Assembly (NCBI RefSeq): GCF_016811105.1
Contig: NZ_JAFBGM010000001.1
Span: forward strand, 1,864,126-1,928,125
Direction: 5' to 3'
Length of the DNA: 64,000 nt
Origin: Aurantibacter crassamenti
GTDB lineage: Bacteria > Bacteroidota > Bacteroidia > Flavobacteriales > Flavobacteriaceae
Shown one piece after another: positions 51,825 through 61,363 of this stretch; the first letter of the stretch is position 1; every line of letters starts with the position of its first letter. A model generated the notes under the pieces. It was not told the DNA's origin, did no database searches, and was given only the letters and a program-made list of their open reading frames with translations. A program made the translations under genes and the position numbers.

Positions 51825-54800
51825 ATGAAATTGAAAAAGAAAAAAAATTGCTTGCCTTTGGTATACTCAAACCATATTGGGTATTTGTTTTTGTTGATTA
51901 TGTTGTTTTTATCTTTAAAAGCAGAGGCGCAAGCAATCGCAAGTATAGAAGTTGTTAATGGTCCGGCTAGTGAAGTGGGAAGTGTAGGAGGACAATTTCG
52001 GGTAAATTTAGGTGGATTTTATTTAGCTGGTGATAGGACAATAAATTACACTGTAACAGGAACTGCAAATCCGGTTGCTGGACCTTCAAACGGAAGTGAT
52101 TATACAGCCTTGTCTGGTTCAGTATTTATACCTGCAGGTCAACAAGTGGGATTAATCAATCTTACGGGAATTGTTGATGATAATTTAGTTGAAGGTGATG
52201 AAACGGTTACCGTTACTTTAGTCAACGGTTCGAATTATATAGTAGATAATTTTAACAATATAGCTACGATAAGCATCACTGATAATGATTCTGCTGTAGT
52301 CTCCATGGATTTAGTTGCCAGTCAATACGTGCCAACAACTATAGAAGGTAGTGGTCCTAATGGTCAATTTAGGGTGACTATGACCAAGCCAAAGGGAAGA
52401 GATGTTCTCTTTAATATAACTGTTTCATTAACGGGAACAGCAAGTGGTCCTGGAACAGGTTCTGATTATAATCTAACTGGAGGTGCTATAAATGGAGCGG
52501 GTAACGCTGTTACTTTTCAAGATTTGCTTGAAACTCAATTTCGTAACATTAATGTAGTTCCATTAGACGATAATAATCCGGAGGGCGATGAAACTGTTAT
52601 CATGACACTTGTAAGCATTGATAACCCACCAATGAGCAATGGTGTGCCATTAATAACAATAGATCAAAGCAATAAAACAGCTACAGTTACCATTATAGAT
52701 GATGATTGTACAGCAGGCGCCACTGCGCCAACAAGAAATACGGCTTCTTCTGATTTGTGTGATGCCGCAAGCTTGAATTTAAATACATTAATTACAAGCA
52801 CCCCTCCAGGAACTTCAGCTTTGCGTTGGAGTACCGTTGCTGCACCAACTGCTGCCAATCAACTTTTATCGAATTCAACGGTTACAGCAAATGGCACCTA
52901 TTATGCCGTTTATTGGGATAATGGAAATACTTGTGCAAGTCCTTCAACGGCGGTCACGGTTACATTTAATGATTCACCAGAGGCAGGTACAGCAACCGCG
53001 GGTCTTAGTAGATGTAATAGCAATGCCTTCGGTACCACCGCCATTAATTTAGCGAATGCAATAACCGGTGAAGATGCAGGTGGTTCTTGGGTACAGACTG
53101 CAGGCGCTACAACTGTTAACATAAATGGAAGTAATGTTGTTAATTTTAATAATGCTGATGCTGATACTTATAAGTTTAGATATACGGTAACCGGTGCAGG
53201 TTCTTGTGCTAATGATTCGGTAGAAGCAACAATACTAGTCGAAGATTGTAATCCTTGCGCGGGTGTAGCTCAACCCACACTTAATACAGCAACAGAAACA
53301 ACATTTTGTGATGATGTAACTGTCAGTTTAAATGATTTTGTTACCAATCCACAACCTAATCTAAGGTGGAGTAAAAATTCAGATACTTCAGTTGAAACTA
53401 GTCATTTGTCCGCTGCAGATATTGCTAATCCTAATGGAGGTGTGTATTATGGTTTCTATTGGAATGCCACAGATAATTGTGCAGGGCCAACCTTAACAAT
53501 TAATATTAAAGAATTTAATACGCCTGTAATCACACAACCTGAAGATCAGGAACGTTGCGGCGCAGGTCCGGTTACTTTCACAACTACAATTACAAGTGGT
53601 AATCCAGTAATCAATTGGTATACTTCTGCTACCAGTTCAGGTGTTTTAGACACTGGGGCTAGTTTCACCCCTAATGTAACAACATCTCGATCTTTTTGGG
53701 TTGAGGCAACCGAAAATGGTTGTAAAACTGAACGTGTTGAGGTAAATGCCGTAGTAATTACACAACCTTCCGCGGGTACACCTTCTGACGCTTCTTCTTG
53801 TAATGATGCTACCTTTGGGGTAACCACCTTAAATCTTGATGGTCAATTAGTTGGTGCAGATGCTGGGCAGTGGGCCGTAACTGCACAACCAGGTGGAGGT
53901 AGTTTGACAAGTGGAAATAGTCAAATAGATTTTGCTGGGCAACCTGATGGTACTTACGTATTTACTTATACAACAACTGGTGCAGTTGCGCCATGTGAAG
54001 CTGAATCTTCGGTAGTGACTATTTCTGTAAGTAGTTGTGATACTGATGATGATGGCGATGGTCTATTTGGAGGTACAGAAGCTATCTTAGGTACGGATCC
54101 AAATAAGATAGATTCAGATGATGACGGTATCAATGATAATGTTGAAGTAGGTGATGATATTCAAAATCCGTTAGATGAAGATTCAGATGGAATAATTGAT
54201 GCTTTAGATTCAAATATTGCTGATTCTGATAATGATGGTATTGTAGATCAAAAGGATCCAGCAAATTTAAATCCTTGTTTACCGAATAGGTTTAATGGTG
54301 TTTGTGATACCGACGGTGATGGTATTTCAGATTTAGATGAGCAGACCAATGGGTCAGACCCAGATGATGCCTGTGATCCAAATGAAACACCTAATTGTGG
54401 TGACCCTATTGATTTAGAAATTCTTAAAACAGTAGACAATGAGAATGCAGTTTTAGGCGAAAATGTTGTTTTTACGGTTACTGTAACCAACTTGTCAGAT
54501 AGAAAAGCAAGATCAATTAAAATAGGAGATTTCATTGAATTGGGTTTTCAATTAAATGAAGATGAAATAATAGCATCTACAGGTGCTTATGATTTAACCA
54601 CTTCAGAGTGGGATATTCCAGAACTAGACGCTGGGGAAAGTGCCACCTTATCAATGGAGGTTTTGATTATAGAAGGTGGGCCATACACAAACACGGCAAC
54701 CTTATTAGCGTCAATACCTTTTGATGAAACAGAAGGTAATAATTCGGCTACTGCACAGGTAAATATTGATTTGCCAGAAGGGGTTGATTTAATATTAGAA

Positions 54801-55475
54801 AAGACCGCACTAAGTCAAAATCCACTGATAAATGAAATGGTGGTTTTCACCATTAAGGTGACAAATCAGTCTGCCAATGGTGATACGGTCAATAATATTC
54901 AAGTTGAAGATATTATTCCGAGTGGAGTAGATAGTCATTTTGAATATGTATCCCATGAAGCAGCAGGATCTGAATACGATGTTAATACAGGTATTTGGAC
55001 GATTGAATCTTTAACAATAGGTCAGTCTATTGAATTAACAATTACAGTAAATGTTCCAATAGAAGGTACATTTACGAATATGGCAAGAATATTGCGTTCA
55101 ACACCAACAGACGCCAATCCTGATAACAATTCAATGACGGTTACTGTAAATGTAAGTTTGCCAACCCCAGCCGAAGTAGGATTTTTATACAATCAATTTT
55201 CACCTAATGGTGATGGTACCAATGATTTTCTTGAAATCAACTTAGTCAATTTTGAAACACAACTACCGCAAACAGTAGGTTATAATATTCAAATATTTAA
55301 TAGGTACGGTAATTTGGTTTTTGAAGGAAACAATATGACCACGGCAGAGGTTTGGGATGGATCTTGGAAAGGTAAAGATTCACCAGAGGGCACTTATTTT
55401 TATATTATGAATGTAGATGTAAGTGATGGAAATGGTTCACAAACCAAAAAGGGCTGGATACAGCTCATAAGATGA
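51825..55475 (+). CDS. Large T9SS type B surface protein (Calx-beta, DUF11, gliding-type C-terminus)
   Basis: A 1216-residue secreted protein with a signal peptide to about residue 37 (LFLLIMLFLSLKAEAQA). Two Calx-beta-like units come first (to about 290; VVPLDDNNPEGDETVIMTL). Ig/PKD-like segments follow. An Asp-rich calcium-binding stretch lies at about 735-830 (DTDDDGDGLFGG, DSDDDGINDN). Two DUF11 repeats are at about 861-980 and 986-1110. The last ~95 residues (NQFSPNGDGTNDFLEINLVN to the final KGWIQLIR) are the gliding-motility-associated type B T9SS sorting domain. SprA would export it. Its SprF and OmpA-like partners follow directly. A role in adhesion is inferred. Confidence 0.93.
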   Translation: MKLKKKKNCLPLVYSNHIGYLFLLIMLFLSLKAEAQAIASIEVVNGPASEVGSVGGQFRVNLGGFYLAGDRTINYTVTGTANPVAGPSNGSDYTALSGSVFIPAGQQVGLINLTGIVDDNLVEGDETVTVTLVNGSNYIVDNFNNIATISITDNDSAVVSMDLVASQYVPTTIEGSGPNGQFRVTMTKPKGRDVLFNITVSLTGTASGPGTGSDYNLTGGAINGAGNAVTFQDLLETQFRNINVVPLDDNNPEGDETVIMTLVSIDNPPMSNGVPLITIDQSNKTATVTIIDDDCTAGATAPTRNTASSDLCDAASLNLNTLITSTPPGTSALRWSTVAAPTAANQLLSNSTVTANGTYYAVYWDNGNTCASPSTAVTVTFNDSPEAGTATAGLSRCNSNAFGTTAINLANAITGEDAGGSWVQTAGATTVNINGSNVVNFNNADADTYKFRYTVTGAGSCANDSVEATILVEDCNPCAGVAQPTLNTATETTFCDDVTVSLNDFVTNPQPNLRWSKNSDTSVETSHLSAADIANPNGGVYYGFYWNATDNCAGPTLTINIKEFNTPVITQPEDQERCGAGPVTFTTTITSGNPVINWYTSATSSGVLDTGASFTPNVTTSRSFWVEATENGCKTERVEVNAVVITQPSAGTPSDASSCNDATFGVTTLNLDGQLVGADAGQWAVTAQPGGGSLTSGNSQIDFAGQPDGTYVFTYTTTGAVAPCEAESSVVTISVSSCDTDDDGDGLFGGTEAILGTDPNKIDSDDDGINDNVEVGDDIQNPLDEDSDGIIDALDSNIADSDNDGIVDQKDPANLNPCLPNRFNGVCDTDGDGISDLDEQTNGSDPDDACDPNETPNCGDPIDLEILKTVDNENAVLGENVVFTVTVTNLSDRKARSIKIGDFIELGFQLNEDEIIASTGAYDLTTSEWDIPELDAGESATLSMEVLIIEGGPYTNTATLLASIPFDETEGNNSATAQVNIDLPEGVDLILEKTALSQNPLINEMVVFTIKVTNQSANGDTVNNIQVEDIIPSGVDSHFEYVSHEAAGSEYDVNTGIWTIESLTIGQSIELTITVNVPIEGTFTNMARILRSTPTDANPDNNSMTVTVNVSLPTPAEVGFLYNQFSPNGDGTNDFLEINLVNFETQLPQTVGYNIQIFNRYGNLVFEGNNMTTAEVWDGSWKGKDSPEGTYFYIMNVDVSDGNGSQTKKGWIQLIR

Positions 55476-55485
55476 TACGACACTA

Positions 55486-56481
55486 ATGACTTATAGCAAA
55501 GAGCAAAAGTTTAGTTATAAATATATTTTTTTGGCTGTGGTAATGGCAATTGGTGCTATACATAGTACCCATGCCCAAAAAGAACCACAGTACACCCAAT
55601 ATATGTATAATGTAGGAAGTTTTAACCCGGCGTATATGGGTACTACTGAAACACCTGAAATTTCAGGGTTGTATCGTGCACAATGGTTAGATATACCAGG
55701 TGCGCCAAGAACAATGCGTTTTGGTGTTAATGTTCCTTTGTCTAATGAGAAAATGGGTGTCGGTTTTAATGTGATAAGTGATCAATTAGGGCCTGCCACA
55801 CAAACCTATGTTGAGGCTGCTTATTCATACCAATTAAACGTTACAGATAATGTAAAGTTGTCTTTTGGTATGGACGTTGGTGGCTCTTTTTTGGGTGTAG
55901 ATTTTAATAAGGGTACTTTTAAAAACCCGGGAGAACCTATATTAGGGGGAGAAGAAATAAATAAGTTTTATGCTACTATTGGTGCTGGTTTATTTTTGTA
56001 TGAAGATGACCTTTGGTACTTCGGAGTTTCAATACCTAATTTTTTAACGGATGGTATTTACAATGATGAGGTAGCTACTATTATTGAGGATAAAAAACAA
56101 TTTAATTTTATTGGGGGTTACGTATTTGATCTTTCAGAATCGTTGAAATTCAAGCCTGCGCTTTTGGCTAATGTGATAGCTGGTGCACCTGTAAACTTAA
56201 ATATTTCTGGAAACTTCTTAATTAATGAGCGTTTTACTGCCGGGGCTTCCTATAGAATAGATAATGCAGTAAGTGCCTTGGCTGGTTTTCAAATAAATAG
56301 TAGTTTGTTTTTAGGCTATTCGTATGACTATAATACCAATCCTTTAGGACAGTTTAATAGCGGTTCTCACGAAGTGATTTTGAAGTTTTATCTAGGTAAA
56401 GGTTCAGGTGGCAATGGTACTAGTAAAGATCCAAAATTAAAGGGTAAACCTAAACAAATAGATACACCGAGATTTTTCTAA
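55486..56481 (+). CDS. PorP/SprF family protein, partner of the type B cargo
   Basis: A 331-residue outer-membrane protein with a signal peptide (YIFLAVVMAIGAIHSTHAQ). It begins KEPQYTQYMYNVGSFNPAYM, the classic PorP/SprF opening. Strands typical of the family are AGLFLYEDDLWYFGVSIPNF and a C-terminal SHEVILKFYLGKG. It lies 10 bp after the type B cargo gene, matching the F. johnsoniae SprB-SprF arrangement in which SprF is needed to deliver or anchor the cargo at the surface. Confidence 0.94.
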   Translation: MTYSKEQKFSYKYIFLAVVMAIGAIHSTHAQKEPQYTQYMYNVGSFNPAYMGTTETPEISGLYRAQWLDIPGAPRTMRFGVNVPLSNEKMGVGFNVISDQLGPATQTYVEAAYSYQLNVTDNVKLSFGMDVGGSFLGVDFNKGTFKNPGEPILGGEEINKFYATIGAGLFLYEDDLWYFGVSIPNFLTDGIYNDEVATIIEDKKQFNFIGGYVFDLSESLKFKPALLANVIAGAPVNLNISGNFLINERFTAGASYRIDNAVSALAGFQINSSLFLGYSYDYNTNPLGQFNSGSHEVILKFYLGKGSGGNGTSKDPKLKGKPKQIDTPRFF

Positions 56482-56495
56482 ATTGAATTAACGTT

Positions 56496-58436
56496 ATGCA
56501 TAAGTTAGGTGTTTTTTTAGTGTTAATATTGATGGCTTTTTCTTCCTTTGGTCAAGAAAAGAAGATGTCAAGAGGTGATGCTTATTTCTATAGTTATGAT
56601 TATGAAGCAGCCATTAGAGCCTATAAAAAGCAAATGGTTGATGGTGAATTGATAAGTAATTCGCAACTCTTAAATTTAGCGGATTCTTATTTTAGAACTT
56701 CAGATTATCTGAATGCAACAAAGCTGTATTTAGACATTCATAAGAACGATACGATAATGTCTAATAGTCGTTTTAATAGTATGTTGCAGAGTATGGCAAA
56801 GACTTCTGAACGTGAAAAAGTACGAGCTTTTTTAGAAACAAAACGTACATCATATTCAAGTGAGTGGATAGAAAATGCAGACTTTAATTATGAGCTTTTA
56901 GATTCAAATTTAGGGCAAGGATCCGGTTTTTTCATTTTTAATTTAGATGCAAATAGTCCGCAGGCAGATTTTTCACCCACATTCTATAAAGATAAATTAC
57001 TTTTTAGTTCAAGTCGAAGTGCTAAGTCGAAAAAGGTATATGAACCTTCAGGTGAATCGTATTTAGATATTTTCGTGGCAAACATTGCAAAGAATGGAAA
57101 TATTCAAAATCCGAATCAGTTTGATGGTTTGCCAGAAACTAAATTTCATAAGTCTACACCCTATTATTCTGAAGAATTAAAACGAATATTTTATGTGTTA
57201 TCCAATGCTGAGGGTGATAATCTTTCTTTTGACGATAAAGGCAAAAATTCATTGGCAATAGGTATGGTATATGATAACGGGTTTTTCAGATATTTACTGA
57301 AAGATATGAGCATCTCCTTTTATTATCCGTTTTATGATTCAGCTGCAGAGAAGCTTTATTTTTCAGCAAATTTTGAAGATGGTTACGGTGGTACAGATAT
57401 TTATGTGGTGAATACTAATAACGGACAAATTATGTCAGAGCCTATTAATTTGGGCCCGCGCGTAAATTCTCCAGGTAATGAGATTGCGCCTTATATCTAT
57501 GATGGAAATTTATATTTTTCTTCAGATGTCTTTTATGGTTTAGGCGGAATGGATATTTATAAATCCAGTATAAATTCAGATAACACCTATGGAGTTCCAG
57601 TAAATTTGGGTGCTGGTATCAATTCAAAATCAGATGAATTTGGTTTTATTATTAAAGAAAATGGAGACGAGGGTCTTATCGGATATTTTGCTTCAAACAA
57701 GTCTGGTGGTAAAGGTAATGATGACATATACGGTTTCAAGGTTACGGGTACACCTGGTCTTAAGACATTATCATACCATGGGCGAGTAGTACGCGCTAAA
57801 AATGAGGATTACTTAGCTGAAGCAATTGTAAGTTTAATTGACGAACAAGGTAAGTTGATACGTGAGGTGAAAACTAAAGCGAATGGAACCTATCAATTAG
57901 AAGTGCCTTGGCGTGCAAATACATCTTTAAAAGTTCATAAAGAGAAATATGGAACTTTTTATCAGAAATTCGGTAAAGCAGAAACAGATGAATTAGGTAA
58001 AAAACCATTGAACATTAAGTTAGCCCATGTTGATGACGTTGTTGAACAAAAAGAAGACAAAGCTGTTGTTAAGATGAAAGACTTCTACTTTGCTACAGGA
58101 AAGAGTTTAGTGACTTCTGATATTGCTTTAGAGTTAGATAAAGCAGTAGCAGCTTCAAAGTATTTTCCTGAAATGCAATTTCGAATTGAAACACATACAG
58201 ATAGTAAAGGGAGTACCAGTGCAAATAAAAAGCTGTCACAAAGTCGTGCAGATGCAATTAGAGGTTATTTAGCTGCAAATGGAGTGCCAACAGCAAACAT
58301 TATTAGTGCATCGGGCTATGGAGAATCACAATTGGTAAACAACTGTAAAAACGGTGTTTATTGTCTTGACTTTTTGCACAAGCAAAATGATCGAACCCTT
58401 ATTGTTGTTGCGAATATTGATGCAATTTCTAAATAA
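56496..58436 (+). CDS. OmpA/PorE-like peptidoglycan-linked protein of the T9SS cargo cluster
   Basis: A 646-residue envelope protein with signal peptide (LGVFLVLILMAFSSFGQ). TPR-like helices at about 25-115 (DAYFYSYDYEAAIRAYKKQM) are followed by a PD40 beta-propeller (about 150-415; DFSPTFYKDKLLFSSSRSAK, GGTDIYVVN). A carboxypeptidase-regulatory-like domain (about 425-510) comes next. The C-terminal OmpA domain (about 525-646) has FRIETHTDSKGSTSANKKLS and SRADAIRGYLAANGV, which bind peptidoglycan. PorE-type proteins with this layout anchor T9SS parts to the cell wall. It starts 14 bp after the SprF gene. Confidence 0.93.
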   Translation: MHKLGVFLVLILMAFSSFGQEKKMSRGDAYFYSYDYEAAIRAYKKQMVDGELISNSQLLNLADSYFRTSDYLNATKLYLDIHKNDTIMSNSRFNSMLQSMAKTSEREKVRAFLETKRTSYSSEWIENADFNYELLDSNLGQGSGFFIFNLDANSPQADFSPTFYKDKLLFSSSRSAKSKKVYEPSGESYLDIFVANIAKNGNIQNPNQFDGLPETKFHKSTPYYSEELKRIFYVLSNAEGDNLSFDDKGKNSLAIGMVYDNGFFRYLLKDMSISFYYPFYDSAAEKLYFSANFEDGYGGTDIYVVNTNNGQIMSEPINLGPRVNSPGNEIAPYIYDGNLYFSSDVFYGLGGMDIYKSSINSDNTYGVPVNLGAGINSKSDEFGFIIKENGDEGLIGYFASNKSGGKGNDDIYGFKVTGTPGLKTLSYHGRVVRAKNEDYLAEAIVSLIDEQGKLIREVKTKANGTYQLEVPWRANTSLKVHKEKYGTFYQKFGKAETDELGKKPLNIKLAHVDDVVEQKEDKAVVKMKDFYFATGKSLVTSDIALELDKAVAASKYFPEMQFRIETHTDSKGSTSANKKLSQSRADAIRGYLAANGVPTANIISASGYGESQLVNNCKNGVYCLDFLHKQNDRTLIVVANIDAISK

Positions 58437-58441
58437 AAATA

Positions 58442-58479
58442 TTGTGTCAACTTTTAATAGTTTTTAAAAGTTGACACAA
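58442..58479. terminator. Bidirectional terminator between convergent genes
   Basis: A perfect 16-bp stem (58442-58457 with 58464-58479) closes a 6-base loop, between the ends of the OmpA-like gene (+) and the lipoprotein gene (-). The U-rich tail is better on the minus strand, from the complement of TAAAAATA just before the stem. Confidence 0.82.
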
Positions 58480-58508
58480 CAAGTACTTCAGTATTATTTT
58501 GCAAGTAA

Positions 58509-59867
58509 TTATTTGAAGCTAGGTAATTCTACCACATACGTATCTACTGATTTTCCGTCGTCAGATCCGCTCCAATCAGAACCAAAAATTACGCGAGTAC
58601 CAGTCGGACTAATAACAGCATGAGGTTCGCCCCAATAATCAAATTCATCTTCATCTGCACGGTGATGGCCAATTCTATAGACTTTCACATTGCCTTTTTC
58701 AACTCTGGCAATTACCAGCTCTTGATCTAATAAAGATTGGCCATCTTGATCATACCCCATTAATGAAGCAGCCACCCAACCTGGATTTTTATGAGAGACA
58801 GCTGAAATATGAGTGCCGCTAAGTGGGTAGGGGTATCCTTGGCTTTCACTAATCACGGGGAAACATTCGCCAGTTGCGATATCATGGGCAATTATATTAC
58901 CTAAGCAGCCGCCTTGTGGCCCCTCAGAAAAAGCAATAGCAAAATGTGCATCATTACCGTTAATCAATTTTCCCAAACAAGAGTGTTCAGTTTTGTTTTC
59001 ATTCAAGGTTTTATCTAAAGTTCCCGTAGTATTATAAATATTAGTACTATGATAAAAACCGTTGCCACTAGCAAGTGGCATTGGGGCAGTATATTCTACA
59101 TCATTTAGGTTAAAAGTAGTAAGCTCTTTTGTGGAAATACGATAATAATATGCTGCTGTGTTATCACATCTAAATCCAATTACATCAGAATCCCATGACA
59201 TCATTTGCACGTCATTACCTGAACCAATATTACCTGAACAGCCTGAAAGTTCACCTAGATTTACAAGAATAGCTTTTGTTTTTTGACTAATACTATATTG
59301 TATAAAGTCACTACTTTGTCGATCTACGTAATAGAAGGTGTCTGGGTCATTAAAATCCCAATAAATTTGTTCTAAATCATCAGGGTAAATATCATCAAGA
59401 TTGCGGATAAAAGTATAGTCCATTCCATTTAGTAATTGATGTACACCGTTGTTTTTGTCATACAAAATCATGTAAGATTCATCAGCATTCCACGCTTGAA
59501 TAGTGCTGTACATCGGTTTTATTACTTGGCCGTCAGCTGCATTGCTAATACGTCTTATTGTTGTGCCAAATGAAGGGTCAATAATAGTCTGTAAATAGTT
59601 TGGTTTAGCTATGTCTTGCATCGGATGATTTTCCAAATCATTTTCAGGTAAACCTTCACTAATGTCTATATTTTCAATAGTTTGAGTTTCTGAATTATCA
59701 GTTTGTACGTCGTCAGATGAATCATTATGGTCATCAGATTGTTCTTGTTCAGTAATAGTGTACGTTTGTTCTTGACTGTCAGGTGGTGTAGTAATTACTT
59801 CATCATTCGAACAGTTAAAGCAGAAAAGTAAGATTAGTAAAAGTGTAAGCATTTTTAAGGATTTCAT
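58509..59867 (-). CDS. Lipoprotein with a probable beta-propeller domain, function unknown
   Basis: A 452-residue protein whose signal peptide ends in a lipobox-like LLLILLFCFNC, so it is probably lipid-anchored at Cys19. A low-complexity Asp/Ser/Gln linker (about 20-75) follows. The remaining part has repeated strand patterns such as YSTIQAWNADESYMILYDKN, QIYWDFNDPDTFYYVD and HAVISPTGTRVIFGSDW. These resemble PD40-like or oligogalacturonate-lyase-like propellers, but I see no set of catalytic residues that would prove lyase activity. It has no polysaccharide-utilisation neighbours. Confidence 0.65.
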   Translation of the reverse strand: MKSLKMLTLLLILLFCFNCSNDEVITTPPDSQEQTYTITEQEQSDDHNDSSDDVQTDNSETQTIENIDISEGLPENDLENHPMQDIAKPNYLQTIIDPSFGTTIRRISNAADGQVIKPMYSTIQAWNADESYMILYDKNNGVHQLLNGMDYTFIRNLDDIYPDDLEQIYWDFNDPDTFYYVDRQSSDFIQYSISQKTKAILVNLGELSGCSGNIGSGNDVQMMSWDSDVIGFRCDNTAAYYYRISTKELTTFNLNDVEYTAPMPLASGNGFYHSTNIYNTTGTLDKTLNENKTEHSCLGKLINGNDAHFAIAFSEGPQGGCLGNIIAHDIATGECFPVISESQGYPYPLSGTHISAVSHKNPGWVAASLMGYDQDGQSLLDQELVIARVEKGNVKVYRIGHHRADEDEFDYWGEPHAVISPTGTRVIFGSDWSGSDDGKSVDTYVVELPSFK

Positions 59868-59895
59868 AGCAAATAAATTTTGGGGTACTAATTAG

Positions 59896-59909
59896 GTACG
59901 ATAACGTAC
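59896..59909. repeat. Short inverted repeat upstream of the lipoprotein gene
   Basis: GTACG ataa CGTAC, 29 bp upstream of the lipoprotein start on the minus strand. A GTAC also occurs at 59885. It could be an operator. Confidence 0.3.
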
Positions 59910-60058
59910 TCTTAAAAAGTCCACCCTAAAAATTTATTTAACTAATCATTAACAAATTGATTGATTGTCAAGATGCTGCGTAAAAAAATAAACTAGAAGA
60001 TTGTGATATTGTGGAATTTGTATTGATTTCGCTGCAATTAAACAGCGGTGATTATTCT

Positions 60059-61312
60059 TTAAAAAAGAACGACAATAAAATAATAAATAGAGAAAAATGC
60101 TAAAAATAAGATGCCAGAATAAGCTAAGCTAAGCAACCATTTTTTTGGTTTTTTACTATCAGGTAAATCAGCGCTCATCACATTTTTTAAGTTCATATAG
60201 CCAATAATAGGAGCGACAACAAATGAGACAAAAGTTGCTAAAGCAACCAATTGTAACATGTTTGCGCCAAATGCTGCGGCTACAATAAAATTGACAACTG
60301 CCAGAATGATTACTGCTAATGCAAAATTTGTTTTACCTTTTAATTCTTTAGGTTTTTTGTGAAGTAACCCCAGTATATCAAGGGATACTCTAGCGGTTGC
60401 ATCATGAGCAGTCATACAGGTGCTGAACATTGTTGCAAAGGCTGAAACTGCAATAAAAACGTAGGCCCAAGATCCAATGTGCGTTGTGAATAACTCTACA
60501 ATTTGATTCGCAAAAGCCACTGATTTATCACTAAGTACAGTATTAGAGCCATAAAGCGTCATACAGCCAATGGTTAAGAAAAAAATTGCTAAAACCGCCG
60601 TTAGCAGATAGCCAATATTAAATTCTTGAAGTGACTCTTTGAGTGATGGTTTTTGTTTTTGAGTTTTCCATTTTTCAATGCTCCATAAGCTTACCCAACT
60701 TGATGCTTCTACAGTGGTTGGCATCCATCCCATTAATCCTATTAAAAATAAAATTCCTGCTTCATTAAAAATGGGGGTGGGTGTAAATCCTTCTACTTCG
60801 GCAACTTGTCCTCTGAAAATAACAAGTGCGGTTGTAACTATTAAGGCGACGAATAAGATTCCCACAATATATTTTAGAGAGGTTTCTAAGAAACGATACT
60901 TGCCCACTATTAATAGTGCACTTATAAATATGAAGAGGCCCAATGCGACTGTCGTTAATGAGACATCCGAAATTTTAAAAAGGTTGATAAATAAACCGGC
61001 AGTAACCGTATAGAGTGCGGCTAAAATTGTAAAAGTTGTAACTAAAGTAATTGCCGCGTAGAACCATAAATACCCTTTGCCTCGGTTGAGGTAACCTTCA
61101 ATGAGCGTTTTATTGGTAACGTTAGTGTATCGAACTCCAAATTCAAAAAAAGGATACTTAAAAATGTTAGCTAGCACAATTGGTATAATCATAATCCAAC
61201 CGTATTGGGCACCTGCCTTAGTTGAAAGAACTAGATGTGAGGTGCCTATTGCCATACATGCAAATAAAAGTCCTGGTCCTAAGTTTTTAAGAAGTGTTTT
61301 AATATTTGGCAT
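60059..61312 (-). CDS. Nramp-related transporter without the canonical metal site
   Basis: A 417-residue membrane protein with about eleven helices and the Nramp/LeuT layout. The first helix reads NLGPGLLFACMAIGTSHLVL, where true Nramp proteins have DPGN as metal ligands after the GPG; here it is replaced by IGTS. In helix 6, the family's MPHN becomes MPTT (GLMGWMPTTVEASSWVSLW), so the metal-binding Met is kept but its surroundings differ. Classical Mn/Fe uptake is therefore unlikely; other ions or small solutes are possible. ATG 61312 is preferred over the preceding TTG. Confidence 0.8.
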   Translation of the reverse strand: MPNIKTLLKNLGPGLLFACMAIGTSHLVLSTKAGAQYGWIMIIPIVLANIFKYPFFEFGVRYTNVTNKTLIEGYLNRGKGYLWFYAAITLVTTFTILAALYTVTAGLFINLFKISDVSLTTVALGLFIFISALLIVGKYRFLETSLKYIVGILFVALIVTTALVIFRGQVAEVEGFTPTPIFNEAGILFLIGLMGWMPTTVEASSWVSLWSIEKWKTQKQKPSLKESLQEFNIGYLLTAVLAIFFLTIGCMTLYGSNTVLSDKSVAFANQIVELFTTHIGSWAYVFIAVSAFATMFSTCMTAHDATARVSLDILGLLHKKPKELKGKTNFALAVIILAVVNFIVAAAFGANMLQLVALATFVSFVVAPIIGYMNLKNVMSADLPDSKKPKKWLLSLAYSGILFLAFFSIYYFIVVLF

Positions 61313-61363
61313 CAAAGTTTTTATCGGCTCTTAAATTATAAAAATATGTTGTTATCAACATTA

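Noticed and set aside
60030-60047. CGCTG/CAGCG hairpin after the Nramp-like gene as a terminator
   Set aside because: The stem has only five pairs and no U-tract follows on the minus strand.
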